This document shows, one piece after another, positions 46,125 through 59,310 of a stretch of DNA of 64,000 nucleotides. Where the stretch lies: the NCBI GenBank assembly GCA_015680685.1, contig MNCI01028376.1:365320-429319 (forward strand), in the 5' to 3' direction. Position 1 is the first letter of the stretch, and each line of letters starts with the position of its first letter. Made by a program: the position numbers and the translations under genes. The notes below the pieces were generated by a model. The model had not been told where the DNA came from, did no database searches, and saw nothing but the letters and a program-made list of their open reading frames with translations. Source of the stretch: Gnetum montanum. Its lineage: Eukaryota > Streptophyta > Gnetopsida > Gnetales > Gnetaceae.

Positions 46125-48318
46125 TCACCATGTTTGTTATTTTGTGTCAGGTACTTAACTCTTTATTATTTATATTTCATAGTTTTCTTTATTTACTATG
46201 CAGAGACATCATATAATAGATTTCTAACTAAAATGCTTAGTTTCCATACGTATTTTTAGTTGAGGCATGGATAGTATTTTACTGTTAGTTTAATATCAAC
46301 TTAGGTATTGGTATATGCTTCTTATCTGTTCAAAATGAAGTGTTATAGAGATACTATTGTTGAAGTATGATTAGCTTCTAGACTTTATGTGGGACCATTA
46401 TAGGTAGCTATGTTATTAAAATATTGCATGTGTCTTTCAATATTTGGATTGATAAGTTTTTACTAAATTCATTTTTCTAGATTAGTACCAAGAACGAAGG
46501 ATTCAACTCTTAAGCATACACTTATCTTATTGTTTTAGCCCAAATATAATTCTTATGTGGCTAGTTCCAAATAACTATCTAGTAGTAGATCTTTCAATTT
46601 TGGAGGATAGAGGAAGTTATTTTTGTTTTCAACAAAAATGAAGCATTAAATGATCATGAAGAAGACTTGAAACTACTTATAAAATATTTGGTTGTTCGGT
46701 TTTTTGGGTTTCTATGCATGCTTGTTATAAAGTTCTATTGTCAAGTTTTAAACTTATATTTTAGTTTTATGATGTACATATTTTTAATTTTTCTACTCAT
46801 CCTCATAGCCTCACAGTGACTTTTAAATCAATCTTTTAATGTTATAATATTTTGATAAATTACTATTTTTTGTTTAAAAGGAAGATATTCTAATATAGAT
46901 GAAACCAAAGATGTTCTCATGTGCTAGAGTTAAAATTATATGCTTACAATAATTAATACTTTTGCAATTTTAAAATATCATATTTGCTGATAAAGCTTAT
47001 ATAGATCTCATTACATTTCCCTACCTATATAAGCATTTGTTTCAGCTAACTAACTCTCTTGTGCCACTCAAATTGTTATTTGTCTGTTTCTCTTAAAGAA
47101 AGACAATTTTCTTTAGAGTGAGAAATTTTGTTGTAAGTTTTTCAAACATGGAAATTCATAATAAAAACAATAATGCATAGAAAACAATAGAAACGTTTAA
47201 ATACAAATAACTTTAGAGAGAGTACCATCAACATCAATATAATCCAAGTTGATATCATTTCCCAATAGTGTCACTTTGATTGTATAACTATGAAACACCA
47301 CAAAATTATTGTAATAAAATATATAAAAATAAACAATCTTGTGAATACTTATAAGTTCTAAAAGGATTACTAATAGAGACATCTCTTTTAATTGTAACCC
47401 AAAAGCTAAAATGTACCCTTCTTTTTCCTATTAGAATGTGGACTTTGCAAAATTGAGTTAAATCTTGTTAATAACACTTTTCTTTATAGATGACTGATTA
47501 TAATTATTATTCTAGAATTTGAAACTAAACCTACTCAATCATGCTTCCAATACGCTCATGATTTTCTCAAGGCTCCTTTGTTTCAATGATGATAGTCAGC
47601 ACAAAGAAGAGAGTTAAAATTGATATGATGCCAAATACCATGAATGTATTGGAAGTTCCCATGGATTTTGTCATTTTCAACAATGTGAGAAGCAATCAAA
47701 TTGACAACATAATTAAACATAGCACCTAATTCTTTGTATACACCTCTGAATCTCATAGGGTGCATTTCAGAATTAATGACTCAAATTATGGATACAATCT
47801 TGGTATAAAGAAAATAAGATGTAATTATAACCTAGTAATAACAAGTGGTCCATATTTGGTAAGTAGTCTTCTATAAACCATGATTAAGATGGATCACTAG
47901 AGATATTCTTAGTAATTTCATTTTTGAACAAGTAGGTTCTTAGTATCAACTGAAACAAAATCAATCAAGCGAAAAATATGCTTTGCTTGCACTAACTTGA
48001 GCAAAAACTCCAAAAGATAAAGAAAATAATGTAACATCTACTAATGAATGGTAAAAAAAAGTATTCAAGCATCAACTAGTGTTATATGATTGTGATGAAA
48101 TTTAAACACATAAGGACTATACCATTGAGCCATCCATAGCCCACAAACAAGCAAACATTGTCAAATTGAATATTTAGTTACATGGAGGCAAATGATATCA
48201 ATTTATATAGGATGATTACAATAGGACAACTCTATGATTGTTGAGCTTATCATAAGATTTTAGGATGAATGAGTTACATTATGTAGTGATGAGAAAAAGA
48301 TAACTTCAATAACACACA
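46125..48318. other. Unassigned AT-rich DNA
   Basis: Nothing recognised. The ORFs at 47,197-47,382 and 47,583-47,765 (minus) are not supported as genes. Confidence 0.55.
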
Positions 48319-48323
48319 CATGT

Positions 48324-49045
48324 TGATGAGGATATCACCTAGCCCATCTACCATCCTCAAACTATATTTTTATGTATGTGTTGTTTGTTTCTTCAGTGTG
48401 TTTGTGTTTTTGTACAGTTTTGCATGTTTAAGAGGCAAGAGAAGGCAATTGGAAGTGCATTCCTAAATTTCTCATGTTGACGAAATATGTCTCTTGAGTT
48501 TTGTGAAAACTTAGGAGAGATGTCTCCTATTGATCCAAGATGTCCCCTCCAAGGTGTCTCCCCTAACTCAAAGATGTCATGTGTGAGATTTATCTATTTT
48601 GGGTAAGACATCTCCTTCTTCTTCAAGATGTTTTGTACAGATTCCGATAGATTCAATTTGAATTCTAAATGGGGGGAAAGATGAAGGAATACTTAAAAGA
48701 GGCTATCAAAAGGATTCGACTTTTCATTTGAAGAATGGAGAGAGAAGAGAATTATGTGAGAGTTTGCAAGAGAGTTGAGAAGATAGGGTGAAGCTCAAAT
48801 TGAGCTTCCATTAAGTCTCCATGTTGTAATACTTTTGGCAATTATGAGTTATGTGTTGTATGAAGAGTTGTGAGTGTGATTCTCTTGAGTTCTTCTTTGT
48901 CCTTGGGCAAGCTGCTTTCAGATTTGTAATTCTATGATGATTTTGGAAAGAATAAAGAATTATTTTCCTTTCTTGTTTGAATTCTTTTTGCAAGTTTAAA
49001 AATTGGAATTTCAATTTTGAACTTAGAGCATTAGGATCCTCACTA
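48324..49045 (+). repeat. Element C 5' LTR
   Basis: TGATGAGGATATCACC to GGATCCTCACTA. It contains the blocks AAGAGGCAAGAGAAG and GCTCAAATTGAGC, which recur in the 3' LTR. The final CA has become TA. Confidence 0.9.
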
Positions 49046-49062
49046 GATTGGTATTGAAGTAA
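49046..49062 (+). other. Element C primer-binding site (decayed)
   Basis: GATTGGTATTGAAGTAA directly follows the LTR. TGGTATTGAAGT differs from the initiator Met-tRNA type site TGGTATCAGAGC by transitions only. Confidence 0.5.
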
Positions 49063-49428
49063 GGATTTAAAGCTAACTGCCTCAAGGAAAGGAATCCACT
49101 ATAACCATTCACAAGAATTTACTCTTCCTAAAGTTTATTTTGGTTTGTAATTTCAATTGATGTTAATTTCCATATTTAATTAGGATTTAATTAGCCTTAT
49201 TTTATTTGATTGATGTTATCATTTGAATTGGGTATTAAGAGATCTCATTGTTTAAGATATCCTTTAACCTTCTTTAGATAATAGGGTTTGTGGGAATTTT
49301 TTGGGTACTCCACCTTGGCTTGTGGGTACTCTTAATCCTTTTACAATTTCTTGTGGATATTTATTAAATTTATCATTTATGTCTACTTGATTATGATGAC
49401 CAAGAAGAAATTAGTCTAGGGCTTAGCC

Positions 49429-50535
49429 AAGAATATGGAAGGCTTGAACAAAAGAAACATCAACCTCAAACATCAAAGACAACTAGGCAAGATGCCAACT
49501 TTGAATTTTTGTCATCAAGGCAACCATCCATGCTTGATCTTGAAGATGAGATTCCTTTTGGGGAAGATGAGAAATATGATGGAAACTCTCATTCTCCAAT
49601 TTTTGGATCAAGGTTCCATAGGTCCAAATTTCTAGAAGGGAACAATGGATCTACTTTTAGACCTCAAGGAAACCCAAAGGAGGAACTAGAAATTACTCTT
49701 GCAAAGGCTTTTAGGCATGCCTCTAGAATGCCTCATGTAAAAGTAAATACCTTCAATGGGATGGAAGATACCAAATCTTTTCTTTCTTGGCTTAAGACTT
49801 TGAATAAGCACTTTGACCTGGAAGATGTGGTAAATCATCAAAAGGTATCATACACTTAAACCAAGCTTTATGGTATGGCACAAATTTGGTGGAAAAATGA
49901 GAGCCATGCTTACCTTGTAAGTAATGAAATTTCTATCAAAGATTAGTGACTAAGGTAGTTCATGCTCAAACAAAAATTTGAGAAGTCCCAACATAAGTAA
50001 GAAGTAATTTAAAAATTGAAATATCTAAGGCAAGATGATAAGAGAGTTAAAGAATTTTACATGGATTTTTGCAAATCTTTCCAACTTGAAAAAGTTCAAT
50101 GGGATGATTATAAATAAACATCCAATTTTCAATTAGGATTAAAGAGAGAATATTAATAAGAGTTAATATTCTATGAGCCCTAAACATTAAATGAGGCTTT
50201 TGAATTGATTCTTAAGGTTGAGAAGAAACTCTAAGGCTATAATAGAGGTCCCAAATCTTATCAAGGTAAGGATTCTAAATCTTATAAATGTGAGAAAGGA
50301 GGCAAGGAAAAGGAAAATGCTAAAGAAGAAACAAAGGAGAAGTAAGAAAAGTTCAAGAAGGACCAAGATTCCAAGAAAGACTACTCCAAGAATGGAAGGA
50401 GTCAGGAAAATGGCTATGCATCCAAACTTTAATGCTTCAATTGTGGTGAAAAAGGAACAAGCAATGGGAGTGGAAAAGGCCAAAGATCTCCAAAGGCAAA
50501 AAGCTTCAAAACTTGCAAAAGAAAGAATCCTCTAA
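49429..50535 (+). pseudogene. Element C gag
   Basis: Open pieces include MSSRQPSMLDLEDEIPFGED (49,509), then a stretch with FRHASRMPHVKVNTFNGMED and LSWLKTLNKHFDLEDV, then KLYGMAQIWWKN. This is typical of the plant gypsy capsid region. Further on, a lysine-rich stretch leads to CFNCGEKGTSN near 50,430, a CCHC zinc knuckle whose His is replaced by Thr. Stops and frame changes split the reading. Confidence 0.75.
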
Positions 50536-51085
50536 TGAAGGTAAAATTCATGCACCAATGATTGAAGATATTATTGAAATTAATTCTAGCAATTTTATGG
50601 GAGATATTAATGTCAATGAAGGTCCTAGAAGAAATATGCTCTTTAGGATTGGATCCAAGTGTCTAGATAGTGGGGGATGCATTCATATTTTAATTAATAG
50701 TGGAGCCCAAGAAAATGCAATTTTTTCAAAGACTAGTTCTAAGCTTGGTTTGAAGACATTTCCACATCCTAGGCCCTATAGTGTCCATTGGCTTTACAAG
50801 GATAATTTCGAAGAAGTAAAAGAAATATGTATTTTATCCTTTAAAATTGGGTCCTATAGAGACAAGGTATATTGTGATATCATCTTGATTAATTATGTTA
50901 ATATTCTTTTGGGAAGATCTTGGAAATTTGATAATAAAGCTTCTTTTAGTGGTGTAGGAAATGTTTGGTCTATCCTAAGAGAAGATTGGATACATGAACT
51001 CATCCCTATGACTTGGCAGTGGAACAAGGAAAATGTCCCCATTAATGCTTCATTAATCTTTCTTAGTAAGAAAAAGTACCTATAA
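50513..51085 (+). pseudogene. Element C protease region
   Basis: A 190-codon open frame. CIHILINSGAQENAIFSKTS, followed by PHPRPYSVHWL and CDIILINYVNILLGRSWKFD, matches the gypsy protease and linker (LVD.GS..NFIS, PHP.PY.V.W, CD........LLGRPWQ.D). The active-site Asp is Asn here, so it is probably inactive. Confidence 0.8.
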
Positions 51086-51189
51086 GAATAAGAAGAGGCC
51101 AAGCATGGTCTTATCATCATGTCAATGTTTGCAACAAGTTAAGAGGAGTATACAAATAAACTTTCTCTAGTGGTGCAACCTTTGGCATT

Positions 51190-51400
51190 GGAATTTTCTT
51201 ATGTCTTTAAGGAAAAATTGGAAGAGCTTCCACTAATGAGATTTGTACAACACTAAATAGACTTCATACTAGGAGCTATGATTCCAAATGAAATAGCCTA
51301 CCACATAACCCTAAATCAACAGAAGAATTGAACAAGAAAGTAAGTAAATTACTCTCTAATGGTTTCATTAAGGAAAAGTGTCTCTATGGATTTTATTTAA
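51190..51400 (+). pseudogene. Element C reverse transcriptase, N-terminal remnant only
   Basis: A broken reading with VFKEKLEELPLMR, IDFILGAMIPNEIAYHI and a segment equivalent to E.LLSNGFIKE matches the start of gypsy reverse transcriptase (LPP.R...H.IDLIPGA..P..P.YR, then V..LL..G.I.ES). It stops where the palm domain should begin, and the sequence passes straight into integrase. Confidence 0.65.
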
Positions 51401-51417
51401 GGAATCACAAGACATAA

Positions 51418-52140
51418 GTTGGTCATGATTCCATTTTTATTGTTGTTGATGGAGTCACTAAAATGGTCCATTTTATTCCTTGTAAAAGAAGCAATGATTC
51501 ATCCCATGTTACTCATTTGTATTTTCAAAATGTTGTAAGATTACATGGTCTCCTATTGAACATTGTAAATGATAGGAATATTAAATTTACAAGTCATTTT
51601 TTGAGGTCATTTTGGAAATTTTTGGGTACCAAATTATCTTTTTCTAGTGCCTATCATTCACAAACTAATGGCCAAACTAAAGTTGTAAACAAATCATTAC
51701 TCAATATTTTGAGGTTTCTTTGTGAGAATAAACCAAATAGGTGGGAAAATGTTTTCCTACATGTTGAGTTTAGTTAGAATAATTCTTGTCACTCTAGCAT
51801 TCGGAAGAGTCCATTTGAGGTGAATAATGGCTATGCCCCTAGAATGGTAGATGAGTTGAAACAATTTGATGATTGTGCCAATGTTAGCCTTGATTTTGTG
51901 AAAAGCATGAGGGACTTGCATAAGCAAGTGAACACAAAATTTGAAGGCAAGGCCAAAGAAGTTGCTACAAAAAAGAACTTGGAAATAAGAAAGGTGGTCT
52001 TTAGTGTTGGTGATTGTGTGTGGCTTCATTTGGACAAGGAGAGGCTGAGGAATATGGACTTCTCCAAGCTCAAATCTAAGAAGATTTTCCCATTTTAGAT
52101 TAGGTCCAAAGTTAATAATAATGCTTATGAACTTGACATT
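51418..52140 (+). pseudogene. Element C integrase
   Basis: HDSIFIVVDGVTKMVHFIPC, then FLGTKLSFSSAYHSQTNGQT and KSLLNILRFLCENKPNRWEN, match the integrase core (VVDR.SKM.HFIPC, LSFSSAYHPQTDGQTE). A downstream piece from 51,820 with VVFSVGDCVWLHLDKERLRN fits the C-terminal GD.VW.HLRKER motif. A TAG at 51,775 splits the two. No chromodomain was seen. Confidence 0.88.
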
Positions 52141-52439
52141 CTAAACCATTTTCATTTTCTTGTGTATTAAATGTTTTAGATTTGAGCCATTACAATGGTA
52201 AGGTGCTTACCTTTGATTTGGAGGATAGTCTAGAGATCCTCAAAGATGTACTTGATGATCCAAGACCATATAAGTTACCAAAACAACTTATTGTGCTATA
52301 ATATATAATGCATGGAAATGATGAGGGATCTGAAAATGCAATTTGGATTCATGAAAAGTATTTGGCTTTCTAGCATCTTAATGCTATCCCAAGTGTACAA
52401 CCAACCTAAAACAAGTTTTAATTCTAAGGGTGGGAGACA

Positions 52440-53184
52440 TGATAACGATATCACCTATCCCATGTACTATCCTCAAACTATGTTTTTGTGTGTTTTTTGT
52501 TTGTTTCTTAGGTGTGTCTATGTTTTTGTACTATTTTTCATGTCCAAGAGGCAAGAGAAGTTAATTGGAAGTGCATTCCACTTGTGGAACTTTTTAGAAG
52601 AGCTTTCATCTTTGATAGTTCTCTCTGTTAACATGTTTCTAAGTTAACCAAGACATCTCTAGGTAGGTCAAGATGTCTCATGCTAAAGGAATATGTATCC
52701 CTTAACTCCAAGATGTCTTGTCTAAGATTTTTTTGTTTTAGGAAAGGCGTCTTTTACTTCTCCAAGATGTCTCATTTCAATTCCAACAGACTTCAATTTG
52801 AATTTTAAATAGGAAGAAGGATGAAGAAACACTTGGAAGAGACTATAAAAAGAATTCAATCTTTTATTTGGAGAAGAAGAGAGATGAGAATTATGTAAGA
52901 GTTTGGGAGAGAGTTGAGAAGATATGGTGGAGCTCAAATTGAGCCTCCATTGAATCTCCATGTTGTAAGACATTCAACCGTTATGAATTATGTGTTATGT
53001 GAAGAGATGTGAGTGTGATTTTCTCAAGTCATTATCTATCCTTGGGCAAGTTTCTTTTGACTTTGTAATTCTATCATGATTTTAGAAAGAATAAAGAACT
53101 ATTTTTCTTTCTTGTTTCAATTTCTTTTTTAAGTTTGAAGATTGGGATTTCAATTTTGGTCTTGCAACATTAGGATCCTCACCA
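52440..53184 (+). repeat. Element C 3' LTR
   Basis: TGATAACGATATCACC to GGATCCTCACCA, 745 bp. The ORFs within are not genes. Confidence 0.9.
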
Positions 53185-53913
53185 CATGTTTATGCATCAT
53201 TTCAGAAAAGATGACGATGTTTAAGATCCTCAATGCTGCATTTACCTTCGTGAACTTTGCATTATTATATTTTTCATTTTCTTCTCCTTCTCCTTTTCGT
53301 GGTAGCTATTTTTGATGATATTTTCTTTTGTCTTTTTCTTAGGAACCATTAAAACTATAGATGTGGTAGGAGTTTGAATTTTCAAAAAATTTCAAAATAT
53401 GCATCAAGAAACTACCATCGGATGATGGCTATAAGTAGACATAGACATGTATATATATCATATGTGTCATATGCCTATTTTCATACATGGCAGCCAACAA
53501 GGCACTACATTTATTGCAAAAGTAGGAACTAGAATGTGCAACCTTATGTTCTAGGCTTTGGCAGGAAAGGACCAAAGGATGTTGTAGTAAAAACAAAATT
53601 TGATTCTCTTTTCTTATAATTTCTTTGAGCTTTTGAAATTGCATTCTATATATAAGGGTCTCAATTTTGTAGAATATATTTGCTATTTTCTCAATTCCTT
53701 GGTATTAAGTATTGGAGAAAAAAATTTGAAACTTCCAAAAATGCATCCTACATTAAAGAAAAAACTAAAAGTTTTATGTTCTCATTTAAGTATGTATGAT
53801 TTTTTTATATTATACATTTTAATCTATTTCTATTATGCACAAATCTCACACCAAATGGTTTTGTCATGTCAACACTTTTATTATTTCACACACACAAGAA
53901 TACTTATTCCTTT

Positions 53914-53938
53914 TAATAATAATAATAATAATAATAAT
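53914..53938. repeat. (TAA)n microsatellite
   Basis: Eight uninterrupted trinucleotide units. Confidence 0.95.
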
Positions 53939-56900
53939 GAAGCCATGAGAATTAAAAAAACTTCAAAATGATTTCTTTAAAGAACTCACTACCACATCAA
54001 CCTTAGTATCAAGAAAGCTCATTGAAAAGAATATAAGTTGGCTTTAATATCTCTCTCAAAGCTAAAACCACATATAAAAATAGCTACATTGAAAATAGCT
54101 ATCCCACATATAAAAATAAAATAGCCATTATAAGTTTTAGAGGAGAAAATAGTTAAGTATTATAATCTATGGTTGTAACAAGAAAAGAAGGTAATGGACT
54201 ATAAGATAGAAAGAACATTTATAATAAAATCCCATCTCATCGAAAAGCACTAGGAAAAGAAGCTCAAAAAAGAAGTTTAGAATGCAAAGGACCATCATAT
54301 AAAAAACCAAAGGTTGAAATTGTTATAGTTATTAGTTGAGTCTACTAACAAAAAATATAGGCGTAGTTAGTTCAACTCAAAAGAGTCATTATCCTTAGTG
54401 AATGTCAAATGTTTCCATGGGAAATCAATGATCATTGACATGAAATGTGAAGGGACAGATTACTTCCTCTACCAAGCTTTTAATGCTCACTTCAAGCTCA
54501 TACCAAAGGTAGTAATGGAGGCCAAAATGTCACAATTATCGCTTCTTCTTCTTTAGCTACTATTCTCAACGGATCTATAATGGCTACAACTTGTTCTCTT
54601 TTGCTTCTTTAGTGTATGAGTAATGGCTTGAAGAACAGCTTTGAAAATGGCTATAGGATATATTGCTATAAGTTGAAGTTCTTAGTCTATGATCTGGATA
54701 ATTATTGTTCTAACCCTCTTGTGCTTAAACTAGAATTTCTTCTTTTCTTCTTCTTAGTTCTCATTCTCTCTCTATATCTTCTCTATAAACATTTCGTTCT
54801 CTTCCTCTTAAAAAAGCTCTATAACTCTTGAGTATGTGTATTAAGATAAGGTAGAGTGTTTTCCTCTTCCTCTATGCTATTAAAGCAAATTTCTATGACT
54901 TGGAGCTTAGTAGTTGTGCTTCATCCAAGATTGTAAAGGAAGCCCTATTATTTTACTTAATAAAATTACTCTGCCCTTATGATCTAAGAAGAGTTTCATG
55001 GTAGATGTACACCGGCCATTTTAACAATTGAACCACCTTAAAAGCTAAGTTTATTGGATTAAGTTTTCTATTTGGGGCTTTTGCTAATCTCCGATTAGCT
55101 CTAAGTTTTATACACACTCCTCTCAGTGACATTAGGTGCATCCAAGAAATAACATATGTGAATTTTTTGATTTGTTAAATTTGATGAATGAAATAAGTAT
55201 AGATATTAAAATCCTTTGGATTAAACCATTAAAAAAATCATGTATACATTATTTTATTTAATAGACAGAAAGTGTTCTTGTAGAGCTCTAACTCATTTTT
55301 TAGGGAAACACCAAAAAAATAAAGAAAAATCTTCATTACTCATTTTTGACGGATGTTTTACATGGAAATGTGGTTGATGTTATTTGTCTTTTTGAAATCC
55401 CTAGTACAAAGAATGAAGTTACGTCTTTTTATGAAAATTTTGAAAAGATTCAAGTGCAAGCTAATTAATTGTTGAATTTCATCCATGGCTTGATAATATC
55501 GCAAGTAATGTATTAGGCAACTAGGTTTCCATTAAAAATTATATTTTACCAAAAATTTTCTTCACAAATTTATGAATTTATAGAGAAGTTATTGGTTGAA
55601 GTTTATTTTATTTAACAATTTTTTGAATATTTGTTTTTACTCATATTTTGGAGTTTTAGGAAGGAGGAGGCCTAGTTAGAATCTAAATTACATGTAATTA
55701 GGATATATAAAATTGACACAGAAACTTTCTTGAAACTTAAGTTGAGCTTATATAACTTAATGCTAGGTATTGGAATTGAATCTATATACATACTAACTAA
55801 CAAAAGTACTAATTTGTTGAGCTAATAAGCAAGATTACACTTTAAATAATAAAAAAACTTGAAATTGTAAAATTTGAGGGTCAAATGTTCTCAAAATTAT
55901 AAGTGTGAGCATTGTATGACATAATGAGTTACAAATGGATGGAAGGACTTATATACAATGAAGAACAAATTTGTAATTCAAATATTTAGATTTGAACAAT
56001 TTGAAAATATCTTTTTCAGACAATTGTCTAAACTATAGTGTTTTATGGATGTGTGGTGTGGTGCCTAAGTCATGATCAAGTATCATGAAAATAAGTTTAA
56101 AAACGTCAAACACAATCCTTGTTGGATGAATTATAGAAGAAACCACAAATCCCTTATGGAATACTTTTATTAGAAACTAATTTGTTGCCATTAGAAGCTA
56201 AAACAATGTATCAAGGATGATTCTATGAAGGACTATTGTGGTTACAAAAGTAGGGAATTAATAATATTGATGAAATAGTAAATTTAGAAAAAGCTTGAAA
56301 ACTTGTCACAAAGAAAGTTTTAGAAAGCTTTTAAAATGAAGCACAAATACAAAAAAGCTTTAATTTTATTGGAAAAATATTAGGGGTAATAGACATGATG
56401 AAATGAAATATCTACATTCAACCATTCTAAAATACAAGAGAGCATTAATTAGTAGAGGAAATGAGATTACACCATCTTTAAGTTAATACCAGAAGATGGA
56501 ACAATGAGTAACATGAACATAGAATATAATAACTATATTTACTATAAGTGATAGAAGATGAGTAATATGTATTATTATAATGTTGTGAAATAAAAACATG
56601 ACAAATCTCTAATGGATCTTTGTGTTAGCTATTCAAGCTACCAATGTTAGGTCTAGGAAATTATAGAGAAGATGTGTTCAAGTTGCATGAATACTAGACA
56701 CATCTATTGTACTTTGGATTAATTGCTATTGATGTATTTTAAGAAAGTTCATTTGCTGTCAAATCATTAGGGTCTACACAAGTGTAATAAAGTATTAGTA
56801 TCAATATCATGTTCATATAGTAACATGCTTTTTTATCAATAATAGATTATAACATTGAAGAAATTGCAAATGAACAAAGATATTGCTCTTTATAAATACA

Positions 56901-57139
56901 TATGGTTAAAAAATGAATTCATGTAATGGATTCTTTTTTGTAGAATAAGGCTAAGATGATGATGATTGATTGGTTTAGTGACTATCTTTATTTGTAACTC
57001 ATATAGTAACTATCTTGCTTTAATAAGACATTGTTATTTTTCAAATTTATTGGTTGAGAGCCAAAAGCTTAAGGCCTACTCTTGACTTTTAAAATTTTTC
57101 ACACTTCAAAAGAAATAAAAATAAAATAAAATAATTTCT

Positions 57140-57275
57140 ATACACTACTTTTCTTTCCTACCTTTACCCTCCTCCAACTTCCCTCTTTCCAACCTTCCCT
57201 CCCCACATCCCCATCCCACCAGTACCCCATCCCTGCCCTTCCCCCTACATCACCACCCTACCTCCTACACTTATA
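57140..57275. repeat. C-rich, nearly G-free tract
   Basis: About 130 bases made of CCCTCC-, CCTTCC- and CCCATCC-like words with only two or three Gs on the plus strand, in otherwise AT-rich DNA. It is a long polypurine strand on the other side. Confidence 0.8.
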
Positions 57276-57679
57276 TATGAAATTTGGTAGTTGTATTCCA
57301 CAATTGCAAGTTTGACATACCGTAACATCTATTATTTTAGGTATGTTAAATTTCTAATTTTTTGAATTTTCTAAATTTGATTATGATAATATTAAATCGC
57401 ATTTTTCTATTTTAAGAGTTCATTGTGTTTTCATGTACTTTTTAATTTCCCCTTTCCAAATTTTTCAAATTTTTTGAATCTAATTTGTGCTTTTATCGAA
57501 TTCATCAATGGAACAAGATATGATAGTGGATAACATCATCTAGATGCTTCCCTCAACATGACTATCTTATCTTGAATTGTGTTGGCCTTCAAGGGCAATA
57601 GAAAACCCAATTTTTAAAAAACAATGTTGCAAGTGAATGATGTAGATGTTTCTCTTCTTCAGAAAAGAAAAAAAAAACA

Positions 57680-59310
57680 CTAGAAGTCTTTTCATAGGAT
57701 TTCTAGCACACCAATAATAGTAATGTAAGACTTCTCATTAGATCTAAGAGTGATGGATCCCATGAAATCAATTTCCCATAGATTGAAGGACTCTATTGGT
57801 TAAATCCACTTCTAGGGTCCCTTCATTTAGGTTTTCATTCCTTCATCTCATTGACATAATTCATAGATATGTATAAAATAATGAGCATTCTCCTTCCTGA
57901 ATAATGGTTCCCCCAAGAATCTTCGTGAGCATCCTCATGAACTTGGAGTTGATCTTTATCTAGTACATACGATCTGACCAAGCCATCCACACAAATTTTA
58001 TAGAGGTTATCCCCTATTTTCATGTAATGTTTAACTTGATGAAGAAACTATTGTGTCTTTTTACAATCACATTCTATAGGAGTCTCCAAAGTAAGTAAGT
58101 AGGAGAAATATTTATCATACCAATTCATGATTCTAAATGCTATCATGATCTCAATTGCCTTGAAAAAAGGAAATACATCTGAGAATTGATTAGATAGAGG
58201 TTCTTCATGAGATTTGTGGTTCCATCTTAATTAAGAAAAATTATCAACAACAACATTCTTAGTTCTCCTTTTGTCCATCATTTTAAATCAAACTCCTATA
58301 GGATCACCAACTACCATATAACTTGGGGGCTCACTATTACATTGTTCATGAAGAAGTAAATGGCACTATGATTAGTGTGCACAAAAATAGAGTATCCAAG
58401 CACATGGTACTTGAATTTTTTAAGAGCATATACCACCACCATTAATTTTTTTATTATGATGTAATTTAGTTATGCACCTACAATGCTTCTACTTGTACAA
58501 TGGATATAATATGGATGCTCTTGGTCATCTATCTATGTAAACACTACTCCCAATGCATAATTGAATGCATTTACCATAATATGATAAGGTTTGAACAAAT
58601 CTACTACAAGTATAACTGGCATTTCTATGAGCTTCTATTTTAAGTACTAGAATGCTTGTTCACATTCCTTAGTGCATTTAAATTTTTCATCCTTTTAAGT
58701 GAGTTCTACCAATGGTTTGATGATACTTGATAAATTTTTTTATGATGTGCCTATATTAACTAGTAAGCCCAAGGAATGACCCCACATCTTTGAATATTTA
58801 AAATTATTTGGTGATTCCTTGTATGAGCCTTATCTTTTTAGGATTTCTCTCAATCCCATCTTCTGAGATATGGTATCCTAGGATAATGCCCTCTTGGACC
58901 ATTATATGACTCTTTTTTCAATTAAGCGTCAAGTTAGTCTCTACACACTATTTCAATATCTACTCAAGATGATCCAAAGGTTGTTTAAAATTAGCACTAT
59001 ATGTGGAGAATTCATTCATAAAGACTTTTACACCACTATTAATTTGTTGCAAAAAGATGTTGAGGACAAGATGTTGGAAGGTTATAGGAGCAATAGACAA
59101 ACCAAAAGACATCTTTCTATATGTAAAAATTTCCTAGGGACATGCAAACATTATTTTAGCTTGGTCTTTTGAAGCATGTGGATTTGATTGTAGTCACTAT
59201 ATTCATCCAAAAAACTATAATATCTATGTCCTATGATGGTGTCCAACACTTGATCCAAAAAGAATAAGGAAAATGATATTAAAAATTGGATATGTTTATG
59301 TTGGCACATT
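57680..59310 (-). mobile_element. Element D: truncated Athila/Tat-like pol fragment
   Basis: The minus-strand order matches B1: reverse transcriptase (YYSFLDEYSDYNQIHML near 59,220, then MSFGLSIAPITFQHLVLNIF), RNase H (LKKFKYHVLGYSIFVHTNHS near 58,400), the linker (KIGDNLYKICVDGLVRSYVL from 58,023), and the first integrase motif (EIDFMGSI near 57,770), where it ends. DNA similarity to B1 is visible by eye in the RNase H and linker parts. Stops and frame changes are frequent. No LTR or target duplication was found, so this is a fragment of a second, related copy. Confidence 0.8.

Larger units (their letters stand above)
48324..53184 (+). mobile_element. Element C: internally deleted Ty3/gypsy retrotransposon
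   Basis: LTRs 48,324-49,045 and 52,440-53,184 are flanked by the perfect target duplication CATGT (48,319-48,323 and 53,185-53,189). A purine tract AAGGGTGGGAGACA precedes the 3' LTR, and a decayed Met-tRNA-type primer site follows the 5' LTR. Gag, protease, the first part of reverse transcriptase, and integrase follow in order. The catalytic part of reverse transcriptase and all of RNase H are missing, so the element is about 4.9 kb and not autonomous. Confidence 0.92.
53190..57679. other. Mostly unassigned AT-rich DNA
   Basis: Includes a (TAA)n microsatellite at 53,914-53,938 and a G-poor, C-rich tract at 57,140-57,275. Around 55,870-56,480, broken plus-strand readings look vaguely like a retroelement gag, too weak to call. 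No gene is supported. Confidence 0.5.

Noticed and set aside
50187-50483. Minus-strand hydrophobic 98-codon ORF
   Set aside because: It is the antisense of the Lys-rich Gag stretch of element C.
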